A DNA stretch of 64,000 nt from DAOSEC01 sp035362935 (GTDB lineage: Bacteria; Bacillota_I; Bacilli_A; ML615J-28; CAG-313): assembly GCA_035362935.1 (NCBI GenBank), contig DAOSEC010000004.1, forward strand, positions 1 to 64,000, given 5' to 3'. A program made the position numbers and the translations under genes. Below, in pieces: positions 1-9,638 of the stretch (position 1 is its first letter; each line of letters starts with the position of its first letter). Under the pieces are notes generated by a model. The model saw only the letters and a list, made by a program, of their open reading frames with translations, did no database searches and was not told the origin of the DNA.

Positions 1-54
1 TAATAAATATAAAAATTATTTCCCAAAATTTGTTGACTTAGAATAGTTAGTCTC

Positions 55-1320
55 CTAGAAAAAGGTCGCTTCAATTTGTTTCAAACACAGAGCTGTAATT
101 AGCAAATCTGCAGCTCCACCGAAACTTAAACCTTCTAAGATACATTTGTTTGAGAATCTAATGACATCCTGTAAATTATCTGCGTCTAAAGATTTAAACT
201 CATCTTTTATAAACAAGTATTTTTCCCAAGACCCAGATCTTGTCAAAAAGGTCGTATCTTCACATAACAAAATTAGTTTTACCAATATGTTTCGTAGAGA
301 ATTCTCATCGGTTTCATCTACCCTTTTTAACAAGTCGTATATCGCTTGGACGGATGGTAGCCCATTTATGACTTCACCTCGTGCTCCAAGTAAACCATAT
401 TTGTCATATACATTGGTACCGTGTGTATTTAAATTTTCTTTAAAATCATTGATAACCGAATGAAAAATTTCTTTCATTGTTTGATTAATCATAGAAAATG
501 TTTGTTTATTGCTCAATACTTGTCCAACAGCTACCAAGGTTGCACCGAGAACAAAAATCAATCCTTTGTAACAATTGATTCCATTAGTATGCTTAAACAT
601 TTCATTCTCTGCCAGCCGCCCTATGGTTCTTGCACTATCAACCAAGTTTAACTCGTTTTGATATCCGAGTTCAAACAACTGAATGAAGAAAGGTATTAAA
701 ACATCAATGGTTGAATGCATTAACCGATAATTCATATCGGAATGCGATCCACTGGATGACTTTGTAACAAGTCCAAACTTATGCTCTAGATTTAATTCTA
801 GTTCCATTGCTTTTTTAATGATGGATTGTAAAGACTGTGTAATAAATTCCATTGTTATATGTCTTACATAATCCATTGTTTCTACTTCTGGGTGCTTACG
901 GGACTTGATGCAATGAAATGCAATATCACCACAAAGAAAACATGTTCTTGGTGAAAAAGCAAGATTGCTTCTTGAAAGGGGTCCACCCCTATCGTACACA
1001 TCTAAATCAATCAAGCGACCAAGCGGATGTTGTTCCTCGATTTCAATTGTTTTTCGTTTTATCACTGTTGAATCACTACTATCAATGATACCAATATAAT
1101 ATGGACCATCATATGACTCATTCAATTGTAAAGACGTGAAACGAATGTATTGTGAAATGTGATTTTTAAAAATACGTACTAAGCAATATGCCTCTCTTGT
1201 GTTTTTATCCAATCCAACTGTGTTGGCTTTAATTATTAAAACCACATGTTTTGGATTTGAAACAATGGACTGGATTTGATGGTGTCTGTTTTCTCTAGAA
1301 TCCAGAATTAGGTCCATCAT
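55..1320 (-). CDS. citXG: CitXG: holo-citrate lyase synthase fused to triphosphoribosyl-dephospho-CoA synthase
   Basis: This 421-residue protein appears to join the two enzymes that make and attach the prosthetic group of citrate lyase-type enzymes. The N-terminal ~170 residues look like CitX (GRLIDLDV and the Cys-rich stretch CFLCGDIAFHC), which transfers phosphoribosyl-dephospho-CoA to the acyl carrier CitD. The remainder looks like CitG (SSSGSHSDMN, a GINCYKG segment, EDTTFLTRSG), which makes the precursor from ATP and dephospho-CoA. The start overlaps the citC stop as ATGA, so the genes are translationally coupled. It is the last visible gene of the lyase operon. CitXG fusions are known in other bacteria. 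In this context the target is probably citramalate lyase rather than citrate lyase (inference). Confidence 0.88.
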   Translation of the reverse strand: MMDLILDSRENRHHQIQSIVSNPKHVVLIIKANTVGLDKNTREAYCLVRIFKNHISQYIRFTSLQLNESYDGPYYIGIIDSSDSTVIKRKTIEIEEQHPLGRLIDLDVYDRGGPLSRSNLAFSPRTCFLCGDIAFHCIKSRKHPEVETMDYVRHITMEFITQSLQSIIKKAMELELNLEHKFGLVTKSSSGSHSDMNYRLMHSTIDVLIPFFIQLFELGYQNELNLVDSARTIGRLAENEMFKHTNGINCYKGLIFVLGATLVAVGQVLSNKQTFSMINQTMKEIFHSVINDFKENLNTHGTNVYDKYGLLGARGEVINGLPSVQAIYDLLKRVDETDENSLRNILVKLILLCEDTTFLTRSGSWEKYLFIKDEFKSLDADNLQDVIRFSNKCILEGLSFGGAADLLITALCLKQIEATFF

Positions 1321-2312
1321 AAAAACAACGCTCTACCAACTTCAGATGTCAATAATTGATAGGTAACCTCTGGAACATATGGCTTCAGTTCATCAAATTT
1401 TAACTCTTGTGCTAATTTCCTAACTCGCGAAGCACTTATGATATGAGAGTCAAACATTTTCCTATCGATAACCACCAGTTGATCTTTCAATATATCTCTC
1501 ATTGTTTGGTTGTAAGCACTCGTTGTAGGATCAAGTGGTTCACTACCAATATATCGTTTCGCAATATGGAAAATCTTCATAAAATGATCTTTAAATATTT
1601 GGATATCTAGTTTCATGTATTCTAGCGATGCTTGATTCAATTCTTTCAAGAAATAGGTAGGGAAGGTTGCAGAAGAGATGATGTAAATAGAAGATGGCAA
1701 GATTTGTACATTTGATAGATGAGAGGTTGCTTTTGTTAGCAACTCATATCTAATTGAGTATGGGAAAACAGATTTGTCTTCTTCTACTAAAAAAATAATG
1801 GTTTTATGGTTTTCCTTCGCACATTTTTCTATCAAATATAAATGTCCATTAGTTACTGGATTACAATTCATGACAATACATGCCGTATCTTCATCATTGA
1901 TTCTATGAATTTGTTTTTGCTTTTGTAAAAACTCATCAATCGTTTCAAAGTTGTTTTCAAGTAATGCTATCGTATCAGTCATAGATACTAGTGAGAAGTT
2001 ATACTCAGTAAAGTATTTAACTGATTCTGGTTTTGTATATATAAAGTATTTATAGACTCTTTTGTTAGAAAAATAATTGATATAGTGATTGAGTATTATC
2101 GCAGTTATATTTTGCCCTTGATAATTCTCATCTACAGCAATCATCTTTATTACATTTTCATAGATGGAACCGGTTGCTATTATTTTATCTTGATCATAAA
2201 TTGCTATTGTATCTGATACCTTTTCTTCATAGCGTAAACCATTCCGTGCTAAAAGTTCAGTACAATGTTCTAATTCTTCTTTAGTTAAATAATTTGCAAT
2301 CCGGTAGTTCAT
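1317..2312 (-). CDS. citC: Citrate lyase acetyl ligase (CitC)
   Basis: 331 residues, the usual family length. The N-terminal ~125 residues resemble a GNAT acetyltransferase fold, followed by a nucleotidyltransferase-like ligase domain with the ATP-binding segment NPVTNGHLYLIEKC. CitC enzymes use ATP and acetate to acetylate the thiol of the CitD prosthetic group, switching the lyase on. It lies 2 bp downstream of citF and overlaps citXG by 4 bp, so the order is citD-citE-citF-citC-citXG. The start codon ATG at 2312 follows the end of citF closely. Its likely target here is the citramalate lyase complex of the glutamate pathway. Confidence 0.92.
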   Translation of the reverse strand: MNYRIANYLTKEELEHCTELLARNGLRYEEKVSDTIAIYDQDKIIATGSIYENVIKMIAVDENYQGQNITAIILNHYINYFSNKRVYKYFIYTKPESVKYFTEYNFSLVSMTDTIALLENNFETIDEFLQKQKQIHRINDEDTACIVMNCNPVTNGHLYLIEKCAKENHKTIIFLVEEDKSVFPYSIRYELLTKATSHLSNVQILPSSIYIISSATFPTYFLKELNQASLEYMKLDIQIFKDHFMKIFHIAKRYIGSEPLDPTTSAYNQTMRDILKDQLVVIDRKMFDSHIISASRVRKLAQELKFDELKPYVPEVTYQLLTSEVGRALFL

Positions 2313-2314
2313 AG

Positions 2315-3838
2315 TTAATCACCTTTCATTTGATAGAGTGTGTCTATTACGGAACCATCTCTATATTTAATGACACCAATCATATTATCCGATGATTTGA
2401 TGTCATTTGGAACACCAGTAATGTTGTGAGCGATTTCCAATAACTCATCAATTGTCACAATATTTAAAGATGTATTTTTGACTTTTTCCAACAAATCTAC
2501 GCGTTTTGGATTTATCGCAATTCCACGCTCAGTTACAACACAATCAACGGTTTCACCTGGAGTGGTAATAGTCGTAACATTCCGTTTGATAATTGGCATA
2601 CGAGATTTGATTAGATTTGTTGTAATCACAGTTAGCTTAGCACCAGCAGCAGTATCGCTATGACCACCACTTCCACCAATAATTCGCCCATGAGAATCCG
2701 TTGTTACATTCACATTAAATGAAGTATCAATTTCGGTTGCTCCTAATATTACAATATCTAGTTGATTAACAATAGGATCAACTTCATATGGATTGCCATA
2801 TTTAGAGGAATTCATTGGTATATGATTAGGGTTTGATTTATAAGACTCAACTGCTTCTAAATCAAAACATTGAACATCGTATAGTCTTTCAAACAACCCT
2901 AAATGTTGCATCTCAACTAAGAACGAGGTGATTCCACCTGAGGCAAACGATCCTTTAATATGTTTATTAAGCATTCTTTTTTTCATTTCCTCAGCAACAG
3001 CTAAGCTAGTACCACCTGCACCAGTTTGAAAACTCATGCCATCTTTGATATACCCTAAATCTTCAATTAGTTTGGCTGTATCTTTGGCAATTTTAAGTTG
3101 AACAGGATCTTTTGTGGGTTTAGTAGTCCCTGAAATAATGCCCTTTGCATCCCCAATTGTATCAACCTTTACTACATAATCAATATATTTGCCATCAATC
3201 TCAATATAGTCAAGTTTATCAACTAGATAATCTGTAATTACTATTTTATTCTTTGCATACTTCACATCAGCAATAGCATATCCTAACGCTCCACAAGCAC
3301 TTTTTCCATAAATTCCGTTTCCGTTACCAAATGCATCGGATGCAGGAACCGCTATGAAAGCAACATCAATTGATAATTCACCACTTTCAATGGCACGAGG
3401 TCTACCACCATGTGAATCCATTACAAGTAGTTCTTTAAGTTTTCCCTTACTAACGGCATCAGCAACAGGCCCATTCATATAATTGGTGTAAATTTTTGTA
3501 ATATTTTCTTTCTCAATGAGTTCAACAAGTGGAGCATGAATGGGAAATATTGCACTAGGTGCTATTGTTATGTTCTTCAGATTTCTTTTTTTAATGACTT
3601 CAGTAACCATATTAAGAACGTAATCACCATTTCTTAAATGGTGATGAAACGACAATGTCATTCCATTCACTATCGGTATTTCATCAAAAAGAACATCAAT
3701 CGATTGACGTAGTTTATCAACATTTGTGCTAACTACTTCGGGTATGCACAATCTTTGATTTGCCTTAATTCTCTCAAATGCTCCCATATACGGCAAAAAG
3801 CCGTTGTTTGGGATGGTTCTATTTAAACTATTTTTCAT
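2315..3838 (-). CDS. citF: Citrate/citramalate lyase alpha subunit (CitF), acyl-ACP transferase
   Basis: 507 residues, full length for CitF. The alpha subunit exchanges the acetyl group on the acyl carrier for the substrate acid, giving citramalyl-ACP (or citryl-ACP) and free acetate. Family segments visible are SFHHHLRNGD near residue 65, GPVADAVSKG, MDSHGGRPRA, and the Gly-rich FQTGAGGTSLAVAEEM and IIGGSGGHSDTAAGA stretches typical of this CoA-transferase-like family. A ribosome site (AGGTGG) precedes ATG 3838 in the 10-bp gap after citE. Because mutase, ammonia-lyase and mesaconase genes surround it, citramalate is the more likely substrate than citrate; sequence alone cannot separate the two. 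Confidence 0.93.
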   Translation of the reverse strand: MKNSLNRTIPNNGFLPYMGAFERIKANQRLCIPEVVSTNVDKLRQSIDVLFDEIPIVNGMTLSFHHHLRNGDYVLNMVTEVIKKRNLKNITIAPSAIFPIHAPLVELIEKENITKIYTNYMNGPVADAVSKGKLKELLVMDSHGGRPRAIESGELSIDVAFIAVPASDAFGNGNGIYGKSACGALGYAIADVKYAKNKIVITDYLVDKLDYIEIDGKYIDYVVKVDTIGDAKGIISGTTKPTKDPVQLKIAKDTAKLIEDLGYIKDGMSFQTGAGGTSLAVAEEMKKRMLNKHIKGSFASGGITSFLVEMQHLGLFERLYDVQCFDLEAVESYKSNPNHIPMNSSKYGNPYEVDPIVNQLDIVILGATEIDTSFNVNVTTDSHGRIIGGSGGHSDTAAGAKLTVITTNLIKSRMPIIKRNVTTITTPGETVDCVVTERGIAINPKRVDLLEKVKNTSLNIVTIDELLEIAHNITGVPNDIKSSDNMIGVIKYRDGSVIDTLYQMKGD

Positions 3839-3848
3839 AATCCACCTA

Positions 3849-4703
3849 TCATACGCCCCATTTTTCGGCTTTTTTTATTAATAATTTTGCTCGTTCAATA
3901 ATGGGTTTGTCCACCATTTTTCCATCAACACTAAAAGCACCTTTTCCTTCTTTTTGTGCTTGTTCATATGCCATCATCACCTTTTTTGCATGATCAACAT
4001 CTTTTAGACTCGGTGAAAATACAGTATTGACTACCTCAATTTGATTTGGATGAATGCATGCTTTTGCATTCATTCCCAATGATGATGCAAATTGTGCATC
4101 TTTAACTAGGCCAACTTCATCTTTTGTATTTATATATGGAGTGTCTATCGCATCAATTTTAAATGCTTTGGCATACATAACTACGACGCTTCTTGCATAT
4201 TGAATCTCAATACCCTGTTCTGTCCTAACAACCTCTAAATCCGTAGATAAGTCCTCTGCTCCTAACAATAATCCATTTACTCTCGGTGCAGAAGCTATTT
4301 CCTTTAGATTAATAATTGAGGATGCAAGTTCTATGATAGGTATCACTTGAATTTTTTTATTTAATAATTTATTCAGTTCAATTTTGGTCAAGTATTCATT
4401 TAATATATACAAATCCTCTTTACTTGCTTTTGGTAACATAATTGTATCAATTTGGTCTGATACAATCTTGTTCAAATCATCAAATCCAAACTCTGAATCG
4501 ATTGAATTTATTCGAATAATTACTTCTGTTTGATTGAGTGAGAATTTGTTTAAGTATTGATCAAGAAGTATTCTAGCAGCATCTTTTTCAGTAATCGCAA
4601 CTGCATCTTCTAAATCAAATATAATAGCATCTGCAGCAAAAATATCAGCATTTTGCAACATTGCTGGTGAGTTTGATGGAATAAAGAGTAAACTTCTACG
4701 CAT
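3849..4703 (-). CDS. citE: Citrate/citramalate lyase beta subunit (CitE)
   Basis: 284 residues, a HpcH/HpaI-type TIM barrel that cleaves the acyl-ACP thioester to acetyl-ACP and a 2-oxoacid (pyruvate from citramalyl-ACP, oxaloacetate from citryl-ACP). Visible motifs are RRSLLFIPSNSP at the N terminus, IIFDLEDAV with metal-binding acidic residues, LLLGAEDLSTDL, and KACIHPNQIEVVN. It overlaps the end of citD by 8 bp, with a GAGAGGA ribosome site within citD. Together with CitD and CitF it forms the three-subunit lyase. The substrate assignment to citramalate rests on neighbours. Confidence 0.93.
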   Translation of the reverse strand: MRRSLLFIPSNSPAMLQNADIFAADAIIFDLEDAVAITEKDAARILLDQYLNKFSLNQTEVIIRINSIDSEFGFDDLNKIVSDQIDTIMLPKASKEDLYILNEYLTKIELNKLLNKKIQVIPIIELASSIINLKEIASAPRVNGLLLGAEDLSTDLEVVRTEQGIEIQYARSVVVMYAKAFKIDAIDTPYINTKDEVGLVKDAQFASSLGMNAKACIHPNQIEVVNTVFSPSLKDVDHAKKVMMAYEQAQKEGKGAFSVDGKMVDKPIIERAKLLIKKAEKWGV

Positions 4704-4965
4704 GTATTCCTCTCATTCTTGCAATTGCAGTAAGGAGCCTTGCTTTTATTGTATAGTCTAATGCACCTTTGTCATTGCATTGCACATAAATTTTTGTGAT
4801 TTGAAGTTCTTCTAATGTGTCATGAATCACCTTTCGGATTTGATTACCAAATTGATCAAATACAATACTGTTTATTTCAATCTGCAAATCATTCGATTCT
4901 TTTACAGTAATGTAACAATCATTGGATTCTAGTGATCCAGCAGCTGCTATCTTCATAGTACTCAC
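4696..4965 (-). CDS. citD: Citrate/citramalate lyase acyl carrier protein, gamma subunit (CitD)
   Basis: 89 residues, a typical CitD length. The segment AAAGSLESNDCYITV contains the serine that carries the 2'-(5''-phosphoribosyl)-3'-dephospho-CoA arm in this family. The protein shuttles acetyl and citramalyl (or citryl) groups between CitF and CitE. ATG 4965 abuts the stop of the methylaspartate ammonia-lyase gene without a gap, which ties the lyase to the methylaspartate pathway. The citE start overlaps its end by 8 bp. Confidence 0.92.
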   Translation of the reverse strand: MSTMKIAAAGSLESNDCYITVKESNDLQIEINSIVFDQFGNQIRKVIHDTLEELQITKIYVQCNDKGALDYTIKARLLTAIARMRGIHA

Positions 4966-6210
4966 CTATTTTCTTGAATTTGCTAATGCGATAACTCGTT
5001 CCATTTCATTTTTTACAATCATAAATCCTTCATCAACACCCATGCCTGGTTTTGCTAAACATTGGTCTGCTTCACAAGCTATTGCAATATTTGTAGTTGC
5101 TTGTGCAGAAATATTGGTTTCGTTGCAAGTTCCACCACAGTAAGCACCAATACCTGCATTTTTACAGTAGATGATTGCCTCTGCTGTATTGTTAATACCA
5201 CCTAAATCTGGTGTTTTGATTTGTAACATATGACCAGCTTTGTTGTCTGCAAAATAAACAATATCTTCAAATGTATTACACCATTCATCGGCTACAATTT
5301 CAACAGATATTTTCTCTTCATCCACTCGTTTAGTGATGTCTCTTAAGGCTACCATAGTTCCTTCACGATCTCCAGTATCAACAGGACCTTCTAATCGTAA
5401 GTGGAATGGGGCAGCAGCTTCTGCAAGTTTTTTTGTATATTTAACAATTGCTTCTGTATCGTTATTAAAGATTATCCCAATTGTTCCATATACATCAACA
5501 TGGAATACCGGATTATAGTTTGGATTTTTACGATATTTTATGACACGATCAGACAACCATTTGATATAATCTAGCAAGATTTCTCCATTTAGTCCTAATT
5601 TTTCTTTAATGTTGTTAATCAATGCATGTGGCATTGCGTCTACTTCTTTTAGAATCATCTTATCAACATTTGAATAACGATTATCTCCTGATTGTGCAAA
5701 AATAGGAACTCGCTTTAACACGCGGTTATTTGGATTATACTCATTACGGATAACTTCTGCAAGGCTTAACTTATTCTTAATTGCAACTGCATGTAGTAAT
5801 GCTTGTGTAATTCCATAACGAATCGCTGTATGCATAGGTCTACCTTCCACAAGCATATGATCATACTTATTTGCTAGTTCTTTAAATGTTGTTATTTCTT
5901 CTTTTAAAAGTTGAGGCTTTAAATATGTTTCGATGAAAGGTATATAGTCATCTGCTAAAAACAGAGGATCTCTCCCACCCGCACCAGAGTATTGTACTGC
6001 TGCACAATCACCATATGCAACAAAACCATTATCCAATACTAGTTGAATCGAGATTGCCTCACCTGGAACTCTAATTTGTGAAAAGCCAGGGGTTGCTGGT
6101 TCTCCCACATACATAAACCCATCGCTGTCAGCTCCAATTTTTATTGCTTTTTGATCATCGAAAAAGAATCCTGTGTATGATTTGGTTAATATTACGTCAA
6201 TAATCTTCAT
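4966..6210 (-). CDS. mal: Methylaspartate ammonia-lyase
   Basis: 414 residues, the usual family length (enolase superfamily). It removes ammonia from (2S,3S)-3-methylaspartate to give mesaconate. The catalytic lysine lies in MLQIKTPDLGGI (Lys332); Mg-binding acids fit FHVDVYG, LRLEGPV and VADEW. The N-terminal capping domain includes GEPATPGFSQIRVPGE. It sits 12 bp after glmE and abuts citD, so mutase, ammonia-lyase and lyase genes are co-transcribed. The assignment is strong from motifs and context together. Confidence 0.95.
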   Translation of the reverse strand: MKIIDVILTKSYTGFFFDDQKAIKIGADSDGFMYVGEPATPGFSQIRVPGEAISIQLVLDNGFVAYGDCAAVQYSGAGGRDPLFLADDYIPFIETYLKPQLLKEEITTFKELANKYDHMLVEGRPMHTAIRYGITQALLHAVAIKNKLSLAEVIRNEYNPNNRVLKRVPIFAQSGDNRYSNVDKMILKEVDAMPHALINNIKEKLGLNGEILLDYIKWLSDRVIKYRKNPNYNPVFHVDVYGTIGIIFNNDTEAIVKYTKKLAEAAAPFHLRLEGPVDTGDREGTMVALRDITKRVDEEKISVEIVADEWCNTFEDIVYFADNKAGHMLQIKTPDLGGINNTAEAIIYCKNAGIGAYCGGTCNETNISAQATTNIAIACEADQCLAKPGMGVDEGFMIVKNEMERVIALANSRK

Positions 6211-6222
6211 TTTTAAAAATAC

Positions 6223-7680
6223 CTATCGTTTCGGTCTTCCAATCAATTCTCCAGTACTAACAGCATAAATATCGTCTACTGTCATTTGGAACCCAATCGG
6301 TCTTCCTTCTGCTTCTGCCCTTTCTTCTAACTTCATTCTATGGAATTGTTTTATTTCATCATTCATTGCTACATTACCAAATTCTAATATGCGAACGCAA
6401 CCCTCATTGTCTCTTGCAGGTAATATTTTCCTTGCATTTTGAACACTTGGAGCAAATGGAACATCAATAACACCAAGTTCAAATGCTTTGATAACCCCAA
6501 CTGCTATGTCTCCATTTCCTAATTCTAACGTTTTATCTATTAAACAAGTAACTTCTTTACGTATCAATTGTTCTTCTTGTCTTAATTTCTCTGAATCAGC
6601 AAATTTTTGGTCCTTTAATAATGTAACAACAAGTTTTGATGCTCTTAAACCTACACCATTGATCTCTTTGGTTGGAACACCAATTGATTCGTATGGCGTC
6701 TTAGTAATCATCTTCGTAGCTCCAGCAACTGCTGCAACTGTCGACGCTAATGAGATTAAGCCTGTTGCTGCTGATTCATCACGAGGAAATCCACCCATCC
6801 ACTGATGAAATACAGTAGTAACAAACATGTTTTTATACCCAAAATGGTCTAAATACTCTTCGGTAAGTGCTTGTAACATATGAATTGCAGCGACATCTTG
6901 AACAATATTTCCACATTGTCCATAACCTACTGTAATATTTTTTACACCTTGCTCTGCTGCTAATAAAGCTTCAATGATACCAATGGTAATTGCTATTGAT
7001 GGCGGAACCAATGTCCCAGTTAATGGACCAAATGGTTCACGATTGATTGATATCCCGTGTTCTTCGTAATATCCAACCAATCTATCGCAATATTGCCAAT
7101 AATAAATCGAGTCTGCTAATGATATGTTTTTTGCATAAGGGATATTATAAGAGATCCCCCCACCTTCATTTGAAGTCCATCCAGCAGCATGAATAATTTC
7201 TGCTAACAATCTTGCATCTGGAGTTCCATGTCTTGCTTGAAGCGGAATGGATACTGCATCTAACACTCGTTTACATTCTGTTACTCCATGATTCACGGCT
7301 GGAAATCCATTTAGGAGCGATCTTCCTGCCTTTTTACTTTCATTGATACCTTCTTGAGCTTCCTGATATCTATTTTGTCTGGTGTAAGAATCAATTGTAG
7401 ATGGTAAAAAGTCAGCACCAGATGCTTGTAAGTGTTGTAATAATTCAATATGTTCATCCACCAAGGCAACACCCGCTCTTGGTTGAATCAATGTTCTTCC
7501 TTGCTTTTTGGCCTCAATCAATTTCAAAGCAAAGTTTTTGTGTGCAGGGACTTGTTTTAGGTTGTTTACCGCTGTCTCCAAATCGAGTAGTGGGTCATTA
7601 CCTGTTGTCCATGTTTTTAGCACTTCTTTTCTTACTTCAAGAAATTTCTCTAATGGCCATTTCTTATTGACTACTTGCAT
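6223..7680 (-). CDS. glmE: Glutamate mutase epsilon (catalytic) subunit
   Basis: 485 residues, matching the ~483-residue epsilon subunit of clostridial adenosylcobalamin-dependent glutamate mutase, also called MutE. With GlmS it rearranges L-glutamate to (2S,3S)-3-methylaspartate by a radical mechanism in a TIM barrel. Family stretches include AEIIHAAGWTSNEGGGISYN, NREPFGPLTGTLVPPS and TTVFHQWMGGFPRDE. It starts 1 bp after glmL; an AGGGAG ribosome site lies about 10 bp before ATG 7680. The order glmS-glmL-glmE-mal matches the known clostridial cluster. Confidence 0.96.
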   Translation of the reverse strand: MQVVNKKWPLEKFLEVRKEVLKTWTTGNDPLLDLETAVNNLKQVPAHKNFALKLIEAKKQGRTLIQPRAGVALVDEHIELLQHLQASGADFLPSTIDSYTRQNRYQEAQEGINESKKAGRSLLNGFPAVNHGVTECKRVLDAVSIPLQARHGTPDARLLAEIIHAAGWTSNEGGGISYNIPYAKNISLADSIYYWQYCDRLVGYYEEHGISINREPFGPLTGTLVPPSIAITIGIIEALLAAEQGVKNITVGYGQCGNIVQDVAAIHMLQALTEEYLDHFGYKNMFVTTVFHQWMGGFPRDESAATGLISLASTVAAVAGATKMITKTPYESIGVPTKEINGVGLRASKLVVTLLKDQKFADSEKLRQEEQLIRKEVTCLIDKTLELGNGDIAVGVIKAFELGVIDVPFAPSVQNARKILPARDNEGCVRILEFGNVAMNDEIKQFHRMKLEERAEAEGRPIGFQMTVDDIYAVSTGELIGRPKR

Positions 7681-7681
7681 T

Positions 7682-9076
7682 TCAATCGTTCTCCCTAATT
7701 TCTACAATTCGTCTTTTCATTATTCGCAATGCAATCTCAGGTTGTTCTAAACTTAACAACCCCATTGCAGATAAAATATAATCTTTGTCTAACAAATATT
7801 GTGGTGCCTTTGGTCTTAATTCCATCGTTTTCGATGGGTTTTGAATTGCATTTTTTAACATCTTAACCGGATTATCACTACTGATTACAACACCACCAGT
7901 TCCAATGATGTAGTTTGATGTTGTTAAATCTTTCCCTAATTGATAATACATCATACCTAAAGGCGTATATACGCCTTCTAAGATGCCTACATGTCTTGAG
8001 GTTGCAGTATCGATACATTTTGATGCTAAAATATCTTCTACTTTATAATCATGTTCGGTTTTGGGTATAAATTCGATATGTTTTCTTCTGTTAACTGCTT
8101 CAGTTACTATGTCTATTCCTTGTTTATTCCAGTGTGTCACTTCACCATGTGACATAGAATCAACAATTCCAATCGCTGAATATCTCATTCCTAAATCGCC
8201 TTCTACGGTTCGCTTTGCGAATGGTTCATCTAATCCGCGCAAAACCACATTAGATTGTTTAGGATAACCATATCCCATTGAATACATGTCTGTAGTAGCA
8301 CCACCAACATCTGTTATCATCAAATCTCCTAAACCAATCTCGTCATCATAACCTTTTGATAATAACTCAGCAGCTAACAAAACAGCATTTGGTGTAGGCA
8401 ATATTACTTGATCAATTTCTTGTTCAATCTTTTTTATGCCTTTTGCTTCTATTATATTTTTTACAAAAATTTCCTTAATTTGGTTTTTAGCACTATCAAT
8501 GTTTAATACATTTAAACGTGGCATAACGTTCTCGCAAATGTAAAAATCCTTTTTCCCAGTTGAAAGTATTTCTTCTATCGTATCAGCAGCATCTTTATTA
8601 CCAGCAAATACTATTGGAGCTTTTACATTAGACTTTGCTAATTGTGTGGCATTGTGAATCACACATTCACTATTTCCACCATTTGTTCCACCAGCAAGCA
8701 AAATGATATCAATGTTTTTATCAATGATACTTTGTACTTCTGATTTGTTTATATTATGTGATAGCACCAGTTCAACTTTCGCACCAGCTCCTAAACATAC
8801 ACGCTTGGCTGCTTCTACTGTCAGTTCTTCCACTAGTCCAATCGCAGCCATTTTTAAACCGCCTGCTGCAGATGAACATGCAATTACCTTATCAAACTTG
8901 ATGTCATATCCGAGGTTCTCACGCAAAAGACCCAAGGCCTTTTCATATCCTTCGGTAATATCAGTATCAACCGTTGTAATTGCTTTAGAAGTAGAAATGA
9001 TATCTTCCTTTTCTAAATCAACAGCTGTTAATTTGGTAAACGTTGAACCGAAATCTACCAAAAGGTAATATTTCAT
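7682..9076 (-). CDS. glmL: Glutamate mutase reactivating/assembly protein GlmL (MutL family)
   Basis: 464 residues with an ASKHA ATPase fold: LVDFGSTFTKLTAVD at the N terminus is the first phosphate loop, and ITDVGGATTDMYSMG is the second. Members of this family sit between the sigma and epsilon genes of glutamate mutase and are thought to reactivate the cobalamin enzyme. It is not the mismatch repair protein of the same MutL name. It lies 2 bp downstream of glmS with a GGGAGA ribosome site and 1 bp upstream of glmE. Confidence 0.93.
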   Translation of the reverse strand: MKYYLLVDFGSTFTKLTAVDLEKEDIISTSKAITTVDTDITEGYEKALGLLRENLGYDIKFDKVIACSSAAGGLKMAAIGLVEELTVEAAKRVCLGAGAKVELVLSHNINKSEVQSIIDKNIDIILLAGGTNGGNSECVIHNATQLAKSNVKAPIVFAGNKDAADTIEEILSTGKKDFYICENVMPRLNVLNIDSAKNQIKEIFVKNIIEAKGIKKIEQEIDQVILPTPNAVLLAAELLSKGYDDEIGLGDLMITDVGGATTDMYSMGYGYPKQSNVVLRGLDEPFAKRTVEGDLGMRYSAIGIVDSMSHGEVTHWNKQGIDIVTEAVNRRKHIEFIPKTEHDYKVEDILASKCIDTATSRHVGILEGVYTPLGMMYYQLGKDLTTSNYIIGTGGVVISSDNPVKMLKNAIQNPSKTMELRPKAPQYLLDKDYILSAMGLLSLEQPEIALRIMKRRIVEIREND

Positions 9077-9078
9077 GA

Positions 9079-9483
9079 CTATTCTCCCAAATCAGCTTTG
9101 ATTTGATCTAACACATCATCGATGGTTGTTCCTGGTGGATACACTCGATCAAATCCCATATCTTTAAATCGTTTTTCTACTTCGGTAAAGTCTTGTTTTC
9201 CTACTACTATATTTCCACCAACGTATAACAATACATTGTCTAACCCTGCTTCATTGCATTTTTCTCTCATGCCACGGCAATCTAACTCACCATGACCATA
9301 TAAAGAAGATACTAAAATTAAACGAGCCGATGTTTCAATCGCTGCGTTAATAAAATCTTCTTGTGACGATAACACTCCGACATTGACCACATTGTAGCCT
9401 GCTTTGGTTAACGTATACTCGATAATTTGATTTCCAACAGCATGAACATCAGCTCCAATTACGCCAATAACAATTGATTTCAT
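9079..9483 (-). CDS. glmS: Glutamate mutase sigma subunit, cobalamin-binding
   Basis: 134 residues, a B12-binding Rossmann-type domain. The cobalamin signature D-x-H-x-x-G is present as Asp12, His14, Gly17 in GADVHAVGNQ; the histidine is the lower axial ligand of cobalt. SSLYGHGELDC and LYVGGNIVVGKQ match the dinucleotide-tail binding region. It is the first gene of the long minus-strand operon; TGGAGG at 9490-9495 is a strong ribosome site 6 bp before ATG 9483. The name must not be confused with glucosamine-6-phosphate synthase (also glmS). Confidence 0.96.
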   Translation of the reverse strand: MKSIVIGVIGADVHAVGNQIIEYTLTKAGYNVVNVGVLSSQEDFINAAIETSARLILVSSLYGHGELDCRGMREKCNEAGLDNVLLYVGGNIVVGKQDFTEVEKRFKDMGFDRVYPPGTTIDDVLDQIKADLGE

Positions 9484-9556
9484 TTTAATCCTCCAGTAAT
9501 GTTATAGAAGCATAATCTGTTGATTTAGAAAAATTAAAACGCTTCCACTCCTATAT

Positions 9557-9585
9557 ATTGTATTATAAATGCCCCTAAAAATCAA
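9557..9585 (-). promoter_or_regulatory. Promoter of the glutamate mutase / citramalate lyase operon
   Basis: On the minus strand TTGATT (9580-9585) and TACAAT (9557-9562) are separated by exactly 17 bp, giving a good housekeeping promoter about 70 bp before glmS. It is back-to-back with the mesaconase promoter. I see no cobalamin-riboswitch box in the short leader. Confidence 0.7.
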
Positions 9586-9591
9586 CTAATA

Positions 9592-9621
9592 TTTACCTTT
9601 TCTATGGATTTGTGATATAAT
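9592..9621 (+). promoter_or_regulatory. Promoter of the mesaconase genes
   Basis: TATAAT at 9616-9621 is preceded by TG at 9613-9614 (extended -10). TTTACC (9592-9597) or TTACCT one base later serves as a weak -35. The predicted transcript starts near 9628, only about 10 bases before the first in-frame ATG. Confidence 0.65.
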
Positions 9622-9638
9622 AATAACGGGTGAAAAAT

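Noticed and set aside
1..54. A feature at the left edge of the window
   Set aside because: The 54 AT-rich bases show no convincing hairpin, promoter or gene.
2315..4965. Citrate fermentation cluster
   Set aside because: No citrate carrier or oxaloacetate decarboxylase genes; the lyase genes are fused in one operon to glutamate mutase and methylaspartate ammonia-lyase.
7682..9076. DNA mismatch repair MutL
   Set aside because: It has ASKHA ATPase loops and sits between the glutamate mutase subunits; only the name is shared.
9484..9560. Cobalamin riboswitch ahead of the B12-dependent mutase
   Set aside because: The leader is only about 70 bases and I see no B12-box-like core.
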